Positions 1-7,699 of a DNA stretch of 23,189 nucleotides are shown piece by piece. The position numbers and the translations under genes are program-made. A model generated the notes under the pieces. That model saw only the letters and a list, made by a program, of their open reading frames with translations. It was not told the origin of the DNA and did not search any database. The DNA comes from an uncultured Collinsella sp. (lineage in GTDB: Bacteria; Actinomycetota; Coriobacteriia; Coriobacteriales; Coriobacteriaceae), in the NCBI GenBank assembly GCA_902496275.1, contig CABVAC010000030.1:1-23189 (forward strand), written 5' to 3'. Within the stretch, counting starts at the first letter, position 1, and each line of letters starts with the position of its first letter.

Positions 1-26
1 AAATCCAAGGGTTATACCCTAAGAGC

Positions 27-55
27 AAACCACCCCTTTTAGGGGTGGTTTTGAT
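27..55 (+). terminator. Intrinsic terminator upstream of rsgA
   Basis: A perfect 11-bp stem (AAACCACCCCT at 27-37, AGGGGTGGTTT at 41-51) closes on a TTT loop and runs into a short T-rich tail. It probably ends a gene left of the window. The A-rich 5' arm means it may also work in the reverse direction. Confidence 0.8.
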
Positions 56-100
56 TTAAAATACCTGCTCAGTTGTGATTTTGGCTGCTGGGAGGCGTTT

Positions 101-1285
101 GTGGCTAAGGCTAAAGCTAAAGCGAAGAAAAAGACGACGGGGGCGCGGGCTAAGCGCGATCGTCGTCGGAAGCTTGCGACCGAGGCCCCCGCGTCTGCCG
201 AGGAGTTGTTGGCGAGCGTACCGGGGCTCGATGCGCTGCAGGATGTTCCGGCGTTTGATGACCTGCCGGTCGATGAAGCCCAGCAGACTGCCTTTGATGA
301 TTTCTGCGCACATGCCGAGGAGCCCGAGCAGATGCAGCTTGGCGCCGTGGTGCGCTTGGATCGCGGGTTTCCGCTGGTGGCGACTGCCAACGATACCTTC
401 CGCGCCGAGCATGCCGTGGGGTTTGCCAAGTCGCGCGGCGAGGACGAGGTCCTGCTGCCTGCCGTGGGCGACCGTGTGGCGGTGCGCCGCGCTCCCGGGC
501 ACGATATGGGCGTGATTGAGTGCGTGCTGCCGCGCCGTACGAGCTTTGAGCGTTGGCGCGGCCGTGCCCGCGGAGAGCGCCAGGTGCTCTGCTCCAACGT
601 GGATAGCGTGCTAATCGTGCAGGCGCTCGGTGCTGGCGAGGTACTGCTCGACCGCGTGGCGCGTTCGCTGGTGTTGGCGCTCGACTGCGATGCCGAGCCG
701 GTGGTGGTGCTCACCAAAGCTGATCGCTGCGATGCCGAGGAGCTCGAGCGCGATCTGGACCGCGTGCGCTGCCTGGTGGGTCCGGACGTGCGCGTAATCG
801 TGACGTCCTCTGCCGAGGGCCGCGGCCTGGACGAGGTACGCGCCTGCGTGCCCGCCGGGAGCTGTGCCATGATTTTGGGCGAATCGGGTGCCGGCAAGTC
901 GACGCTGCTCAATGCGCTGCTGGGCCACGATGCGTTGGCGACCGGCGGTGTGCGCGAACGCGACGACCAGGGCCGTCACACTACCGTCGCGCGCGTGATG
1001 GTGGCGCTACCGGGCGACGCCGGCGTGATCGCCGATGCCCCGGGCCTACGCAGCCTACCGCTCGTGGGTCACGAGCGGGGTCTGGCGCGCGCCTTCCCCG
1101 AGATTGTCGAGGCATCGCGTGCGTGCCGGTTTGGCGATTGCACGCATACCCATGAGCCGGGCTGCGCCGTTCGCGAGGCCGAGGACGCCGGGCAGATCGA
1201 CAGCCTGCGTCTGGAAACGTTCCAAAACCTGGCGTCATCCATGCGCGTGAGCGCTCAAATGCTCGATCCCGATGTTCATCTGTAA
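101..1285 (+). CDS. rsgA: Ribosome small-subunit-dependent GTPase RsgA
   Basis: This is a circularly permuted GTPase that in known bacteria acts in late maturation of the 30S subunit and is stimulated by it. The GTT-GTG junction gives a GTG start at 101, with GGAGG at 91-95 as ribosome binding site. The 394-residue protein has a Lys/Arg-rich N-terminal tail (residues 2-24), an OB-fold region (about 75-150) and then GTPase motifs in permuted order: G4 TKAD (205-208), G5 SSAEG (236-240), G1 P-loop GESGAGKS (260-267) and G3 DAPG (312-315). The C-terminal zinc finger has ligands Cys342, Cys347, His349 and Cys355. The basic tail and acidic linker make it longer than the usual roughly 300-350 residues. 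It stands alone between two terminators. The family call is certain; the role of the tail in rRNA binding is inference. Confidence 0.97.
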   Translation: MAKAKAKAKKKTTGARAKRDRRRKLATEAPASAEELLASVPGLDALQDVPAFDDLPVDEAQQTAFDDFCAHAEEPEQMQLGAVVRLDRGFPLVATANDTFRAEHAVGFAKSRGEDEVLLPAVGDRVAVRRAPGHDMGVIECVLPRRTSFERWRGRARGERQVLCSNVDSVLIVQALGAGEVLLDRVARSLVLALDCDAEPVVVLTKADRCDAEELERDLDRVRCLVGPDVRVIVTSSAEGRGLDEVRACVPAGSCAMILGESGAGKSTLLNALLGHDALATGGVRERDDQGRHTTVARVMVALPGDAGVIADAPGLRSLPLVGHERGLARAFPEIVEASRACRFGDCTHTHEPGCAVREAEDAGQIDSLRLETFQNLASSMRVSAQMLDPDVHL

Positions 1286-1301
1286 TTGATTTTTCCTATG
1301 A

Positions 1302-1338
1302 CAGCCGTCTCTCAACTGTTTGGGAGACGGCTTTTTTG
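1302..1338 (+). terminator. Intrinsic terminator of rsgA
   Basis: AGCCGTCTC (1303-1311) pairs with GAGACGGCT (1324-1332), extended by two further pairs, and is followed by a run of T. It lies 17 bases after the rsgA stop codon and insulates it from the pilus operon. Confidence 0.9.
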
Positions 1339-1367
1339 CTGCGGAAAAGCCTCGAAACATGCAGTTT

Positions 1368-1440
1368 GCTGACGTGCTGACCAAAACCTTGCCACGAGCT
1401 TGACGGGCTGGTCAGCTTTTGGTCAGCGATTGGTTTGACA
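1368..1440 (+). promoter_or_regulatory. Candidate promoter/operator region of the Tad operon
   Basis: GCTGAC occurs at 1368-1373 and 1376-1381, and its complement GTCAGC at 1411-1416 and 1422-1427. The outer pair forms an 11-bp inverted repeat: GCTGACCAAAA (1376-1386) and TTTTGGTCAGC (1417-1427). A consensus-perfect -35 hexamer TTGACA follows at 1435-1440, inside a second inverted repeat (TTGGTT/AACCAA, about 1430-1451). No good -10 hexamer lies 16-18 bases downstream, so a weak or activator-dependent promoter is plausible. The remainder up to 1537 holds a short hairpin (CGGGC 1501-1505, GCCCG 1510-1514) just before the cpaB ribosome binding site. Function is inferred from position only. Confidence 0.4.
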
Positions 1441-1537
1441 TCGAAAACCAAGATCGCGATTGCGGCGCTTTGCACTCTGACCGCCCAGACAATGGTGGTA
1501 CGGGCATTCGCCCGGCACTGCCATGAGAGGAGCGGCC

Positions 1538-2197
1538 GTGAACAAGAGCAAACGCATCGCCATCAGTCTGGTCGCGGGCGTGCTCGCTGCTCTGCTCTGC
1601 ATGGTTTACGGCTCGTCGATCCGCTCGCAAGCCGAACAGGTCCAGGCTGAGACCTTGGCCAAGTACGGTGGCGATCGCGTCGAGGTATGCGTCGCGGCGC
1701 GCGATATCGATGTGGGCGAGACCCTCGATGAGACCAATGTCATAACCCAGGAATGGCTGACGAGCCTGCTGCCGCGTGACGCGGCGACCGAGCTGCGCCA
1801 GGTGCGCGGTGACGTGACGACTTCGCGTATTCCCAAAAACGCTGTGATCTGCAATGTCTACACCAAGGCCGAGAGCCACAAGCTCGAGGTGCCTAAAGGC
1901 AAGGTCGCCGTTTCGGTGGCGGTCGATGCCGAGCACTCGGTCGGCGGTGCTGCGGGCGTGGGCAGCTACGTGGATGTGTATGTGCAAAAAGACGGCGTAA
2001 CCGATCGACTGTGCGGCGCGCGCGTGATCGATACCAGTGAGGATTCCGGCGCCACGCGCGAGGGCAAGATCGAATGGGTGACGCTGGCGGCTGACCCCGA
2101 AGATGTCAAGGAACTGCTGGGGGCATCGGGCAAGGGAACGGTCAGCTTGACGATTCCCGCCACGGCGCGCGGCAAAAAGAGCGGAGGCGACGAGTGA
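1538..2197 (+). CDS. cpaB: Flp pilus assembly protein CpaB (SAF domain)
   Basis: CpaB/RcpC proteins are membrane-anchored periplasmic or cell-wall-facing components of Tad pilus machines. The 219-residue protein has one N-terminal membrane segment (about 7-25) after a Lys/Arg-rich start. A SAF-type domain follows (about 46-110, with the AARDIDVGETL pattern typical of the family), then a CpaB C-terminal domain (about 115-207). I chose GTG at 1538 because GAGAGGAG (1525-1532) lies six bases upstream; an in-frame ATG at 1523 lacks a good site and would overlap that sequence. It opens the pilus operon, and its stop codon overlaps the ATG of tadZ by one base. In Gram-positive lineages CpaB is found without an outer-membrane secretin, as here. 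Confidence 0.88.
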   Translation: MNKSKRIAISLVAGVLAALLCMVYGSSIRSQAEQVQAETLAKYGGDRVEVCVAARDIDVGETLDETNVITQEWLTSLLPRDAATELRQVRGDVTTSRIPKNAVICNVYTKAESHKLEVPKGKVAVSVAVDAEHSVGGAAGVGSYVDVYVQKDGVTDRLCGARVIDTSEDSGATREGKIEWVTLAADPEDVKELLGASGKGTVSLTIPATARGKKSGGDE

Positions 2198-3846
2198 TGA
2201 AGGCGATCTGGCTTGCGTGCTGCGCATGCGGCGATTACGGGCTGTTGCAGCGGGAAGTCGAGGGCCGTGATGCGGGTGCACAGGTGCTTCGCGTGGGTGA
2301 CCTGGACGGGCTGGTTTCCATGGCTCGGGCGTTTCCGTCGCGCCGCGGGGCTGCCATCATCGCGGCGTCTCTGTTTGATACCGAAGATGTGCGCAAGACT
2401 GTTGCGCGCCTGACGGCCGAAGGCCGCGTGAGTCGCGTGGTCGTGTTGATAGAAGCACTCGATCCGTCGGATATCGAGGGGCTGTTTCGCGCAGGGGCGA
2501 CCGAGGTCATCGCTGCGCACAGTATATGCGGCAACGGGCGCGCGGGCGAGGGAGCGGTTGATTCCGATCGGCGCATGACGATTGAGCCCGATGCTTTTGT
2601 TGATAGGGAACCCGGGGCGCCTCGCGCTACAAGAGGCCCGCGTGTTGATGATTATGGAAAAGCGGAAGCCGAGCATGGTCGGCGCCCCCGGAACCCCCTT
2701 GTATACGATGATGCTGGAGGGCCGGCGCAGCATGCTGGCGACTCTCCGGCTGTAGATATGGGATACGTGCACGGCGTGAATCTGGCGGATGAACTCGACG
2801 AAGTTGAGGGCTTTGCCGGGTGCGGCGAGTTGTCGCTGATGCGGCATGAGCAGATTGCACAGAACGAGCCTGCCTCGCAGACCGAACAAGCTGCCATGCC
2901 GGCTTGGACGCAGCGTGTGGTTGCGGCGGGGGAGACGGGGACGCTGTCACCGACGCCCCCGCCGCCGCCTCCGATGCCGCCGGCAGACGCTGCCGCTCCG
3001 CAGCATCGAGCTCCGGTCATCTGCGCCATTTCGGGTTCGGGCGGTTGCGGCAAGTCGACGATCGTTGCCACCATGGCACACGCATCGTCGCTGTTGGGCT
3101 TGCGTGCCGCCGTGCTCGACCTGGACCTGATGTTTGGAAACCTTTACGACTTGTTAGGCGTCGATGCTCCGCGCGATATGGCGGCACTTATCGAGCCGTC
3201 GGCGGCGGGCGCGCTCACCGAGCCGGATATCGTAGCCACATCGATGCGCGTGGCGCCGGGCGTTACGCTCTGGGGTCCCGTCGCGGCGCCCGAGCAAGCC
3301 GAGCTCATGGCACATCCGGTGGAGCTACTGCTTGATGTCCTGCGTCGCGAATCCGACGTGGTCTTTATCGATACCTCGGTCTTTTGGGGCGATGCCGTGG
3401 CGGCTGCGGTGGCGGCGAGCGACCGTTGCCTGGTCGTTGGCGATGCGGCGGTGTCGTCCGCGACATCGGCATCGCGCGTCATTGAACTGGCAAGTCGAGT
3501 AGGTGTGCCGCGCACGCGCATGAGCGCTGTATTCAACCGGTTTGGCGCGCGCGGGGCAGACGAGGACGTCGCCATGCGCTTTGAGATTGCCTGTGCGTTG
3601 AGCTCCAAGATTCGTATCGCCGATGGCGGGCAGGATCTCGCCGCGCTCATGGCGTTTGGGCGCGCTGACGAGGCAGTGGGGCAGACCAGCGCTTTTGCGA
3701 CCAGCGTGCGCGAGGCCACGCGCGAGATGCTCGTGGAACTGGGGTGCGCCGTCGGCCCTTGGAGCGATATGGTCGCCGACCGTGCAACGCGCACCGAACG
3801 TCCGCGTATCCGCCTTCCCTGGTCGCGCGAGGGTGATCAGCGATGA
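2197..3846 (+). CDS. tadZ: TadZ/CpaE-like pilus localisation ATPase
   Basis: This is a MinD/ParA-superfamily protein of the TadZ/CpaE group, which places Tad machines in the cell. The 549 residues divide into a receiver-like N-terminal domain without obvious phospho-acceptor chemistry (1-110), a long low-complexity linker (about 115-270) ending in a polyproline run (254-259), and an ATPase domain. The ATPase shows a P-loop GSGGCGKST (280-288), an A' motif VLDLDLMFGN (306-315) and a Walker B-like VVFIDT. At the place of the MinD/ParA signature lysine (KGGxGK) there is Ser281, as in other atypical TadZ proteins. An in-frame GTG at 2194 is an alternative start; GGAGG at 2183-2187 could serve either. 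The stop overlaps cpaF as ATGA. Confidence 0.88.
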   Translation: MKAIWLACCACGDYGLLQREVEGRDAGAQVLRVGDLDGLVSMARAFPSRRGAAIIAASLFDTEDVRKTVARLTAEGRVSRVVVLIEALDPSDIEGLFRAGATEVIAAHSICGNGRAGEGAVDSDRRMTIEPDAFVDREPGAPRATRGPRVDDYGKAEAEHGRRPRNPLVYDDAGGPAQHAGDSPAVDMGYVHGVNLADELDEVEGFAGCGELSLMRHEQIAQNEPASQTEQAAMPAWTQRVVAAGETGTLSPTPPPPPPMPPADAAAPQHRAPVICAISGSGGCGKSTIVATMAHASSLLGLRAAVLDLDLMFGNLYDLLGVDAPRDMAALIEPSAAGALTEPDIVATSMRVAPGVTLWGPVAAPEQAELMAHPVELLLDVLRRESDVVFIDTSVFWGDAVAAAVAASDRCLVVGDAAVSSATSASRVIELASRVGVPRTRMSAVFNRFGARGADEDVAMRFEIACALSSKIRIADGGQDLAALMAFGRADEAVGQTSAFATSVREATREMLVELGCAVGPWSDMVADRATRTERPRIRLPWSREGDQR

Positions 3847-5171
3847 GCCTGCAAACGAGGATTAAGGCTGCCGGCGCTGCAGCGGCGGCAGCGCCTGTAG
3901 ATGCGGGGCGTCGCCGCGCGGTGAAACGACGCACCAAGCGCGCCGTGATGGACCGCATGGGTTACGACGAAGTGGCGCGTATCAGCGCCTATATCGACCC
4001 GGCACTTGCCCGCTCGGAATTGCGTCCCGCGGTGGAGGCGGCGCTCAATGTTGAGGAGCCGACCGATCTCGCGACGCCCGAGCGCGAGACCATCATCGAC
4101 GAGATTTTGGATGATGTGGTGGGCTTGGGGCCGTTGCAGCCGCTCATCGAGGACGACACCGTTACCGAAATCATGATTAACGGCTGCCGCTCGGCTTTCT
4201 TTGAACGCGGCGGCGTCTTGCACCCCATCGAGCATGCGTTTGAGGATGATGAGCAGATCCGGGTGCTTATCGACCGCATCATCTCGCCACTTGGCCGCCG
4301 TATCGACGAGCGCAGCCCCATCGTCAACGCCCGCCTCAAAACGGGCTATCGCGTCAACGCGGTGATTCCGCCTGTGGCGATTGACGGACCGATTCTCACC
4401 ATCCGAAAGTTCTCGGACCGTATCTGCTCGCTGGACGAGCTTGTGGGGCTGGGGTCGCTGCCGCTTTGGTATGCGCAGCTGCTGTCGTGCGCGGTGTCGC
4501 TGCGACAGGACCTGGCGGTTGCGGGAGGCACGGGATCTGGTAAGACCACCCTGCTCAACGCGTTGTCATGCGAGATCTCCACCGGCGAGCGCATCGTGAC
4601 GATCGAGGACTCTGCTGAGCTCAAGTTTGCGCATCATCCGCACGTGGTGCGCCTAGAGGCGCGCGAGGCTTCAATTGAGGGCGAGGGCGCGGTGACGATC
4701 CGCGACCTGGTGACCAATGCCCTGCGCATGCGCCCCGACCGCATCGTGGTGGGCGAGGTGCGCGGTGCTGAGTGCTGCGACATGTTGCAGGCCATGAACA
4801 CGGGCCACGACGGGTCGCTCACCACACTTCATGCGGGCTCAGAACAGGAGACCGTGGTGCGTCTGACGTTGCTTGCACGTTATGGCATCGATCTGCCGAG
4901 CGAGCTCATCGAGGAGCAGATTGCCATGGCGCTCGACGGCATCGTGATGTCCGAGCGCCACGCCGATGGCAGGCGCTTCGTCTCCTCGTATTCGGGGGTG
5001 CGTCGCGCCGCGTCGGGCGGCGTAGAGCTCGAGCGCTATGTGACTTTCGATGCCGCCGAGCGCACCTGGACGCTTGACCGCGAGCCGCCGTTTATCGCAG
5101 AAGGCCTGCGGTCGGGGACGCTCACACAAGAGGAGGTGGACGAATGGAGGTCGCTGTGCCCCTCGTCGTAG
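3843..5171 (+). CDS. cpaF: Tad pilus secretion ATPase CpaF/TadA
   Basis: CpaF is the hexameric traffic ATPase that drives Flp pilus extension (and retraction in some systems). The 442-residue protein begins with a basic Ala/Arg-rich stretch (1-37), then the N-terminal domain, and a RecA-like core. Visible motifs are Walker A GGTGSGKTT (228-236), the Asp-box-like VTIEDSAEL (252-260), Walker B RIVVGEVRG (300-308, Glu305) and the His-box HDGSLTTLHA (322-331). All catalytic motifs are intact and the length is normal. It starts by a four-base ATGA overlap with tadZ, with GAGGG just upstream. Its last 28 bases overlap tadB, so the two are very probably translationally coupled. Confidence 0.97.
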   Translation: MSLQTRIKAAGAAAAAAPVDAGRRRAVKRRTKRAVMDRMGYDEVARISAYIDPALARSELRPAVEAALNVEEPTDLATPERETIIDEILDDVVGLGPLQPLIEDDTVTEIMINGCRSAFFERGGVLHPIEHAFEDDEQIRVLIDRIISPLGRRIDERSPIVNARLKTGYRVNAVIPPVAIDGPILTIRKFSDRICSLDELVGLGSLPLWYAQLLSCAVSLRQDLAVAGGTGSGKTTLLNALSCEISTGERIVTIEDSAELKFAHHPHVVRLEAREASIEGEGAVTIRDLVTNALRMRPDRIVVGEVRGAECCDMLQAMNTGHDGSLTTLHAGSEQETVVRLTLLARYGIDLPSELIEEQIAMALDGIVMSERHADGRRFVSSYSGVRRAASGGVELERYVTFDAAERTWTLDREPPFIAEGLRSGTLTQEEVDEWRSLCPSS

Positions 5172-6070
5172 GGGGTTTGGCAGGGTTTTCTGTCGCGACG
5201 GCGTGCGGGGCGGAACCTCGTGTGCCGCAGGTGCCGCCGGCGGAGCTGGCGCGTCAGGCGCTCGAGACGGTGGCAGAGAAACTGCCGCGTGAGCTGGTGG
5301 AAAACGATCTGCTGAAAAAGATCGCCCGTTCGTGGGCATCGCTGGCTCCGGCGCATCGCCTTGGCCTCGCGATCGAGGATGCTTCGGGGCGTTTGGCGTT
5401 TCTGCTGCTCTCGAGCGGTGTCTGCTGCATTTTACTAACGATGGTGTCGTTATCGCCCCTCGGATTTGCCTTGGGACTTGTTGCTCCGATTGCCGTTGGC
5501 GCCGCTCGGGATGGCTTTGAGAGCCGGCGCGAGCAACACGATGCAGAAGAGGCCATGCCCGAGGCGTTTACCGCACTTTCCATGTCGCTTGCCTCGGGAC
5601 ATTCGCTGGCTCAGGGCATGCGCTTTGTGGGCGCTCATGCGCAAGAACCGGTGCATACCGAGTTTTTGCGGGTGGCGGCGGCGATCGATTGCGGCATCTC
5701 GGCGACCGACGCGCTCGATGACTTGCTCGTGCGCATCGACGCCCCCGGTCTTTCGCTTGTGACCTTGGCGCTTAAGGTGTCACAGCGCACCGGCGCTCCG
5801 CTTGCCGACTTACTGTCCGAGGCGTCGAGCATGGTGGGGGAGCGCATTGAGCTCAAGCGCCGCCTAGATGTTAAGACGTCGCAGGCCCGCATGTCTGCGC
5901 ATATGGTCGCGGCGATGCCGACGGGCATGTGCGCGGTGTTGGCGCTGCTTTCGGCAGATTTTCGTCGCGGTCTTGCGACGCCTGCCGGCGCGGGCGCTGT
6001 GGTGCTGGGTCTTGCCCTCAACGCCGTTGCCCTGGTGGTTATCAGGCGCATTATGCGGGTGGAGCTATGA
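5144..6070 (+). CDS. tadB: Tad pilus inner-membrane platform protein TadB
   Basis: TadB and TadC are GspF-family (T2SSF) membrane proteins that form the platform on which the CpaF ATPase acts. The 308-residue protein has a hydrophobic N-terminus (4-20), two closely spaced hydrophobic segments (about 83-120), a cytoplasmic T2SSF domain with the typical MPEAFTALSMSLASG pattern (138-152), and two C-terminal membrane segments. The ATG at 5144 has a near-ideal ribosome binding site (AAGAGGAGGTG, 5129-5139 region) lying inside cpaF. The stop overlaps tadC as ATGA. Between the N-terminal segment and the domain is a Pro/Ala/Glu-rich stretch (23-60) predicted to be cytoplasmic or exposed; its role is not clear. 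Confidence 0.92.
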   Translation: MEVAVPLVVGGLAGFSVATACGAEPRVPQVPPAELARQALETVAEKLPRELVENDLLKKIARSWASLAPAHRLGLAIEDASGRLAFLLLSSGVCCILLTMVSLSPLGFALGLVAPIAVGAARDGFESRREQHDAEEAMPEAFTALSMSLASGHSLAQGMRFVGAHAQEPVHTEFLRVAAAIDCGISATDALDDLLVRIDAPGLSLVTLALKVSQRTGAPLADLLSEASSMVGERIELKRRLDVKTSQARMSAHMVAAMPTGMCAVLALLSADFRRGLATPAGAGAVVLGLALNAVALVVIRRIMRVEL

Positions 6071-6708
6071 GCGCCCCGGTTGCAGTTGCGGCTTGCCTGT
6101 GCGCTCTGAGTGTATTTGTCGCGACGGGTTTGGATCGGGCGGATGCACGCAAGATCGCAGAGGCCTGCAAGCGCGAGGCGGTGCTGGTCGCTGCCGCGGG
6201 TCGCTCGGTGGTCGATGCTCTGACCGCGCGAATGAAGGGCGCGGTTGGAGCGGGCGGCCCGGCGCGAGTGTCGCTCGGCGAAGTGTCCGAGATGATCGAT
6301 GTTGTGCGCTTGGGTCTTTCGGCCGGTCTTTCGTTTGATGCGGCGCTTGAGATTTTCTGCGCCAACCGCCGGTCAGTGCTGGCTCTTCGACTTGAGCGGG
6401 CCTGCATGGCGTGGCAGGTGGGCGTGGGCACGCGTGAGGACGAGTTGTTGGCCGCCGCGCGCGACCTGGACGTGCGAGCGCTCGAGACCTTTGCCATCAC
6501 GGTGGGACAGGCGCTCGCCCTGGGTGCCCCACTTGCCGAGACACTGGCCGCTCAAAGTCGCGAGATCCGTGCGGCTCATCGCGCCGCGGTCGAGCGCGAG
6601 ATCGAGCGTGCGCCCGTCAAGCTGCTGATTCCCACCGGCACGCTCATCTTGCCGGCGTTGCTTCTGTCCATATTGGGCCCGCTGTTGGGAGCAGGCGGGA
6701 TGATGTAG
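6067..6708 (+). CDS. tadC: Tad pilus inner-membrane platform protein TadC
   Basis: This is the second T2SSF-family platform protein. The 213-residue protein has an N-terminal membrane segment (about 4-20), the T2SSF motif VVRLGLSAGLSFDAAL (79-94) and a C-terminal hydrophobic segment rich in Leu/Ile/Pro that probably spans the membrane. An ORF open further upstream in the same frame exists, but the ATG at 6067 overlaps the tadB stop by four bases and has GGTGGAG just before it, matching the rest of the operon. It is shorter than many TadC proteins (about 300 residues), as is common in actinobacterial loci. The flp ribosome binding site GGGAGG begins at its stop codon. Confidence 0.9.
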   Translation: MSAPVAVAACLCALSVFVATGLDRADARKIAEACKREAVLVAAAGRSVVDALTARMKGAVGAGGPARVSLGEVSEMIDVVRLGLSAGLSFDAALEIFCANRRSVLALRLERACMAWQVGVGTREDELLAAARDLDVRALETFAITVGQALALGAPLAETLAAQSREIRAAHRAAVEREIERAPVKLLIPTGTLILPALLLSILGPLLGAGGMM

Positions 6709-6718
6709 GGAGGAATAC

Positions 6719-6952
6719 ATGAACACGATGGTCGAAGTTGCTGACAAGGCTTGGAACTGGGCTTTTTGCCGGGCGATTCTCGCTCGCCAGCATGCCAAGG
6801 AGCTGTTGCAGGAGGAGAGCGCGCAGGGTACCACCGAGTACGCCATTTTGGTGGGTGTGCTTGTGGTGATCGCGATTATTGCCATCGTTGCATTTAAAGG
6901 CAAGGTCCAAGATCTATGGAACGCTATCAGCGAGGGCATCAACAGCCTGTAG
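6719..6952 (+). CDS. flp: Flp-family type IVb prepilin
   Basis: This is the likely major pilin subunit. The 77-residue precursor has a 35-residue leader ending ...EESA, then QGTTEY and a 20-residue hydrophobic stretch (42-60), and a short polar tail. Placing the conserved Glu (Glu40) at mature position +5 puts cleavage after Ala35; Tyr41 completes the family's E-Y signature. Ala rather than Gly at -1 is a tolerated variant in type IV prepilins. The leader is unusually long and contains Trp/Phe. Ribosome binding site GGGAGG at 6708-6713 is strong, fitting a highly made subunit. The start is certain. No prepilin peptidase gene is found in the window. Confidence 0.93.
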   Translation: MNTMVEVADKAWNWAFCRAILARQHAKELLQEESAQGTTEYAILVGVLVVIAIIAIVAFKGKVQDLWNAISEGINSL

Positions 6953-7479
6953 AGGGCGAGCGCCCCATCGGGGTGTTGCTGGTGTTTGCATGCCTGACCG
7001 TGGCGATAGCGGCGGTGCTTTGGGGGCTTAACGCCGCGCGGCAGCAGCGTCCTGGGGCCGCCTTCGATTCGGGCTCAGATTCGGCGGTGGCGTCTCAAAA
7101 AGATGAGATGCGAGATGTGGACGATTCGGATGTCGCTGTCACGGCGCAAACCTTTCTGCGGACGCTCGACAAGCGGTCTGGCACTGCGACGGATTCGTCT
7201 GAGGACAACGCGATTGCGGTCCGGCTTGCATGGTCCGAGGACCGACCGATGACCGAGGCAGCGGCGGATATGTTACGCGCCTACCGCGAGGTGCCAACGG
7301 CCCAGCTCGCCCTGAGCGGCTATCTCGATATTAAGGGCAACGTATGGGGCGCTATCGTGCGTGACGGACGCGGCTGGGTCGATATGGTGACGGTTGCCGC
7401 GGATACCGGCGATGCTTCGTGTCGTCTGCGCGCCGTGCGCCTGGTACCGCAAACAATAAGCTCAAAGGAGGGATCGTGA
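6916..7479 (+). CDS. Unrecognised single-pass membrane protein of the pilus operon
   Basis: I do not recognise this 187-residue protein. It has a short basic N-terminus, one hydrophobic segment (about 18-38) and a soluble, acidic outer part. The outer part has a Ser/Asp-rich stretch (48-70) and then a mixed alpha/beta-looking domain (about 75-180). Within it, the stretch LSGYLDIKGNVWGAIV followed by RGWVDMVTV reads like paired beta strands. The annotated ATG overlaps flp by 37 bases and has a poor ribosome binding site; an in-frame GTG at 6973, after GAGGGCGAG, is a realistic alternative. The position between flp and the minor pilins suggests a pilus assembly or anchoring role, which is inference from context only. 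Confidence 0.65.
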   Translation: MERYQRGHQQPVEGERPIGVLLVFACLTVAIAAVLWGLNAARQQRPGAAFDSGSDSAVASQKDEMRDVDDSDVAVTAQTFLRTLDKRSGTATDSSEDNAIAVRLAWSEDRPMTEAAADMLRAYREVPTAQLALSGYLDIKGNVWGAIVRDGRGWVDMVTVAADTGDASCRLRAVRLVPQTISSKEGS

Positions 7480-7480
7480 A

Positions 7481-7699
7481 ATGCATGGCGTTCTGCGTGA
7501 AGAGGTTGCCCAAGCGACTGTGGAATACGCCATCGTCACGGTGGCGCTGCTTTCCATCGTGCTGGCGATCGCGGGGCTTTGGCGTGCTGGCACCGATGGG
7601 CGCTTGGCGGCGCTGGTCGAGCGGGCGGCATCCCATGGCGTTGCCTCGACGTCGGTTATCGACGCCGCTGCGGGCGCTAAGGACATCGTGCTGTATTGA
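7481..7699 (+). CDS. Small Flp/TadE-like pseudopilin
   Basis: The 72-residue protein begins almost directly with a prepilin processing site: leader of ten residues ending EEVA, then QATVEYAIVTVALL. Glu15 would be mature +5 and Tyr16 gives the Flp-like E-Y pair, followed by a hydrophobic segment (about 17-33) and a short Ala-rich tail. It resembles Flp pilins more than full TadE proteins in size, and could be a second fibre subunit or a minor pilin. AAAGGAGGGATC (7464-7475) is a strong ribosome binding site for the ATG at 7481, one base after the preceding stop codon. Confidence 0.8.
   Translation: MHGVLREEVAQATVEYAIVTVALLSIVLAIAGLWRAGTDGRLAALVERAASHGVASTSVIDAAAGAKDIVLY

Noticed and set aside
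19..912. A 297-codon minus-strand frame opposite rsgA
   Set aside because: Its Ser/Arg/Thr-rich composition is typical of an antisense frame in GC-rich DNA. It would also run through the terminator at 27-55.
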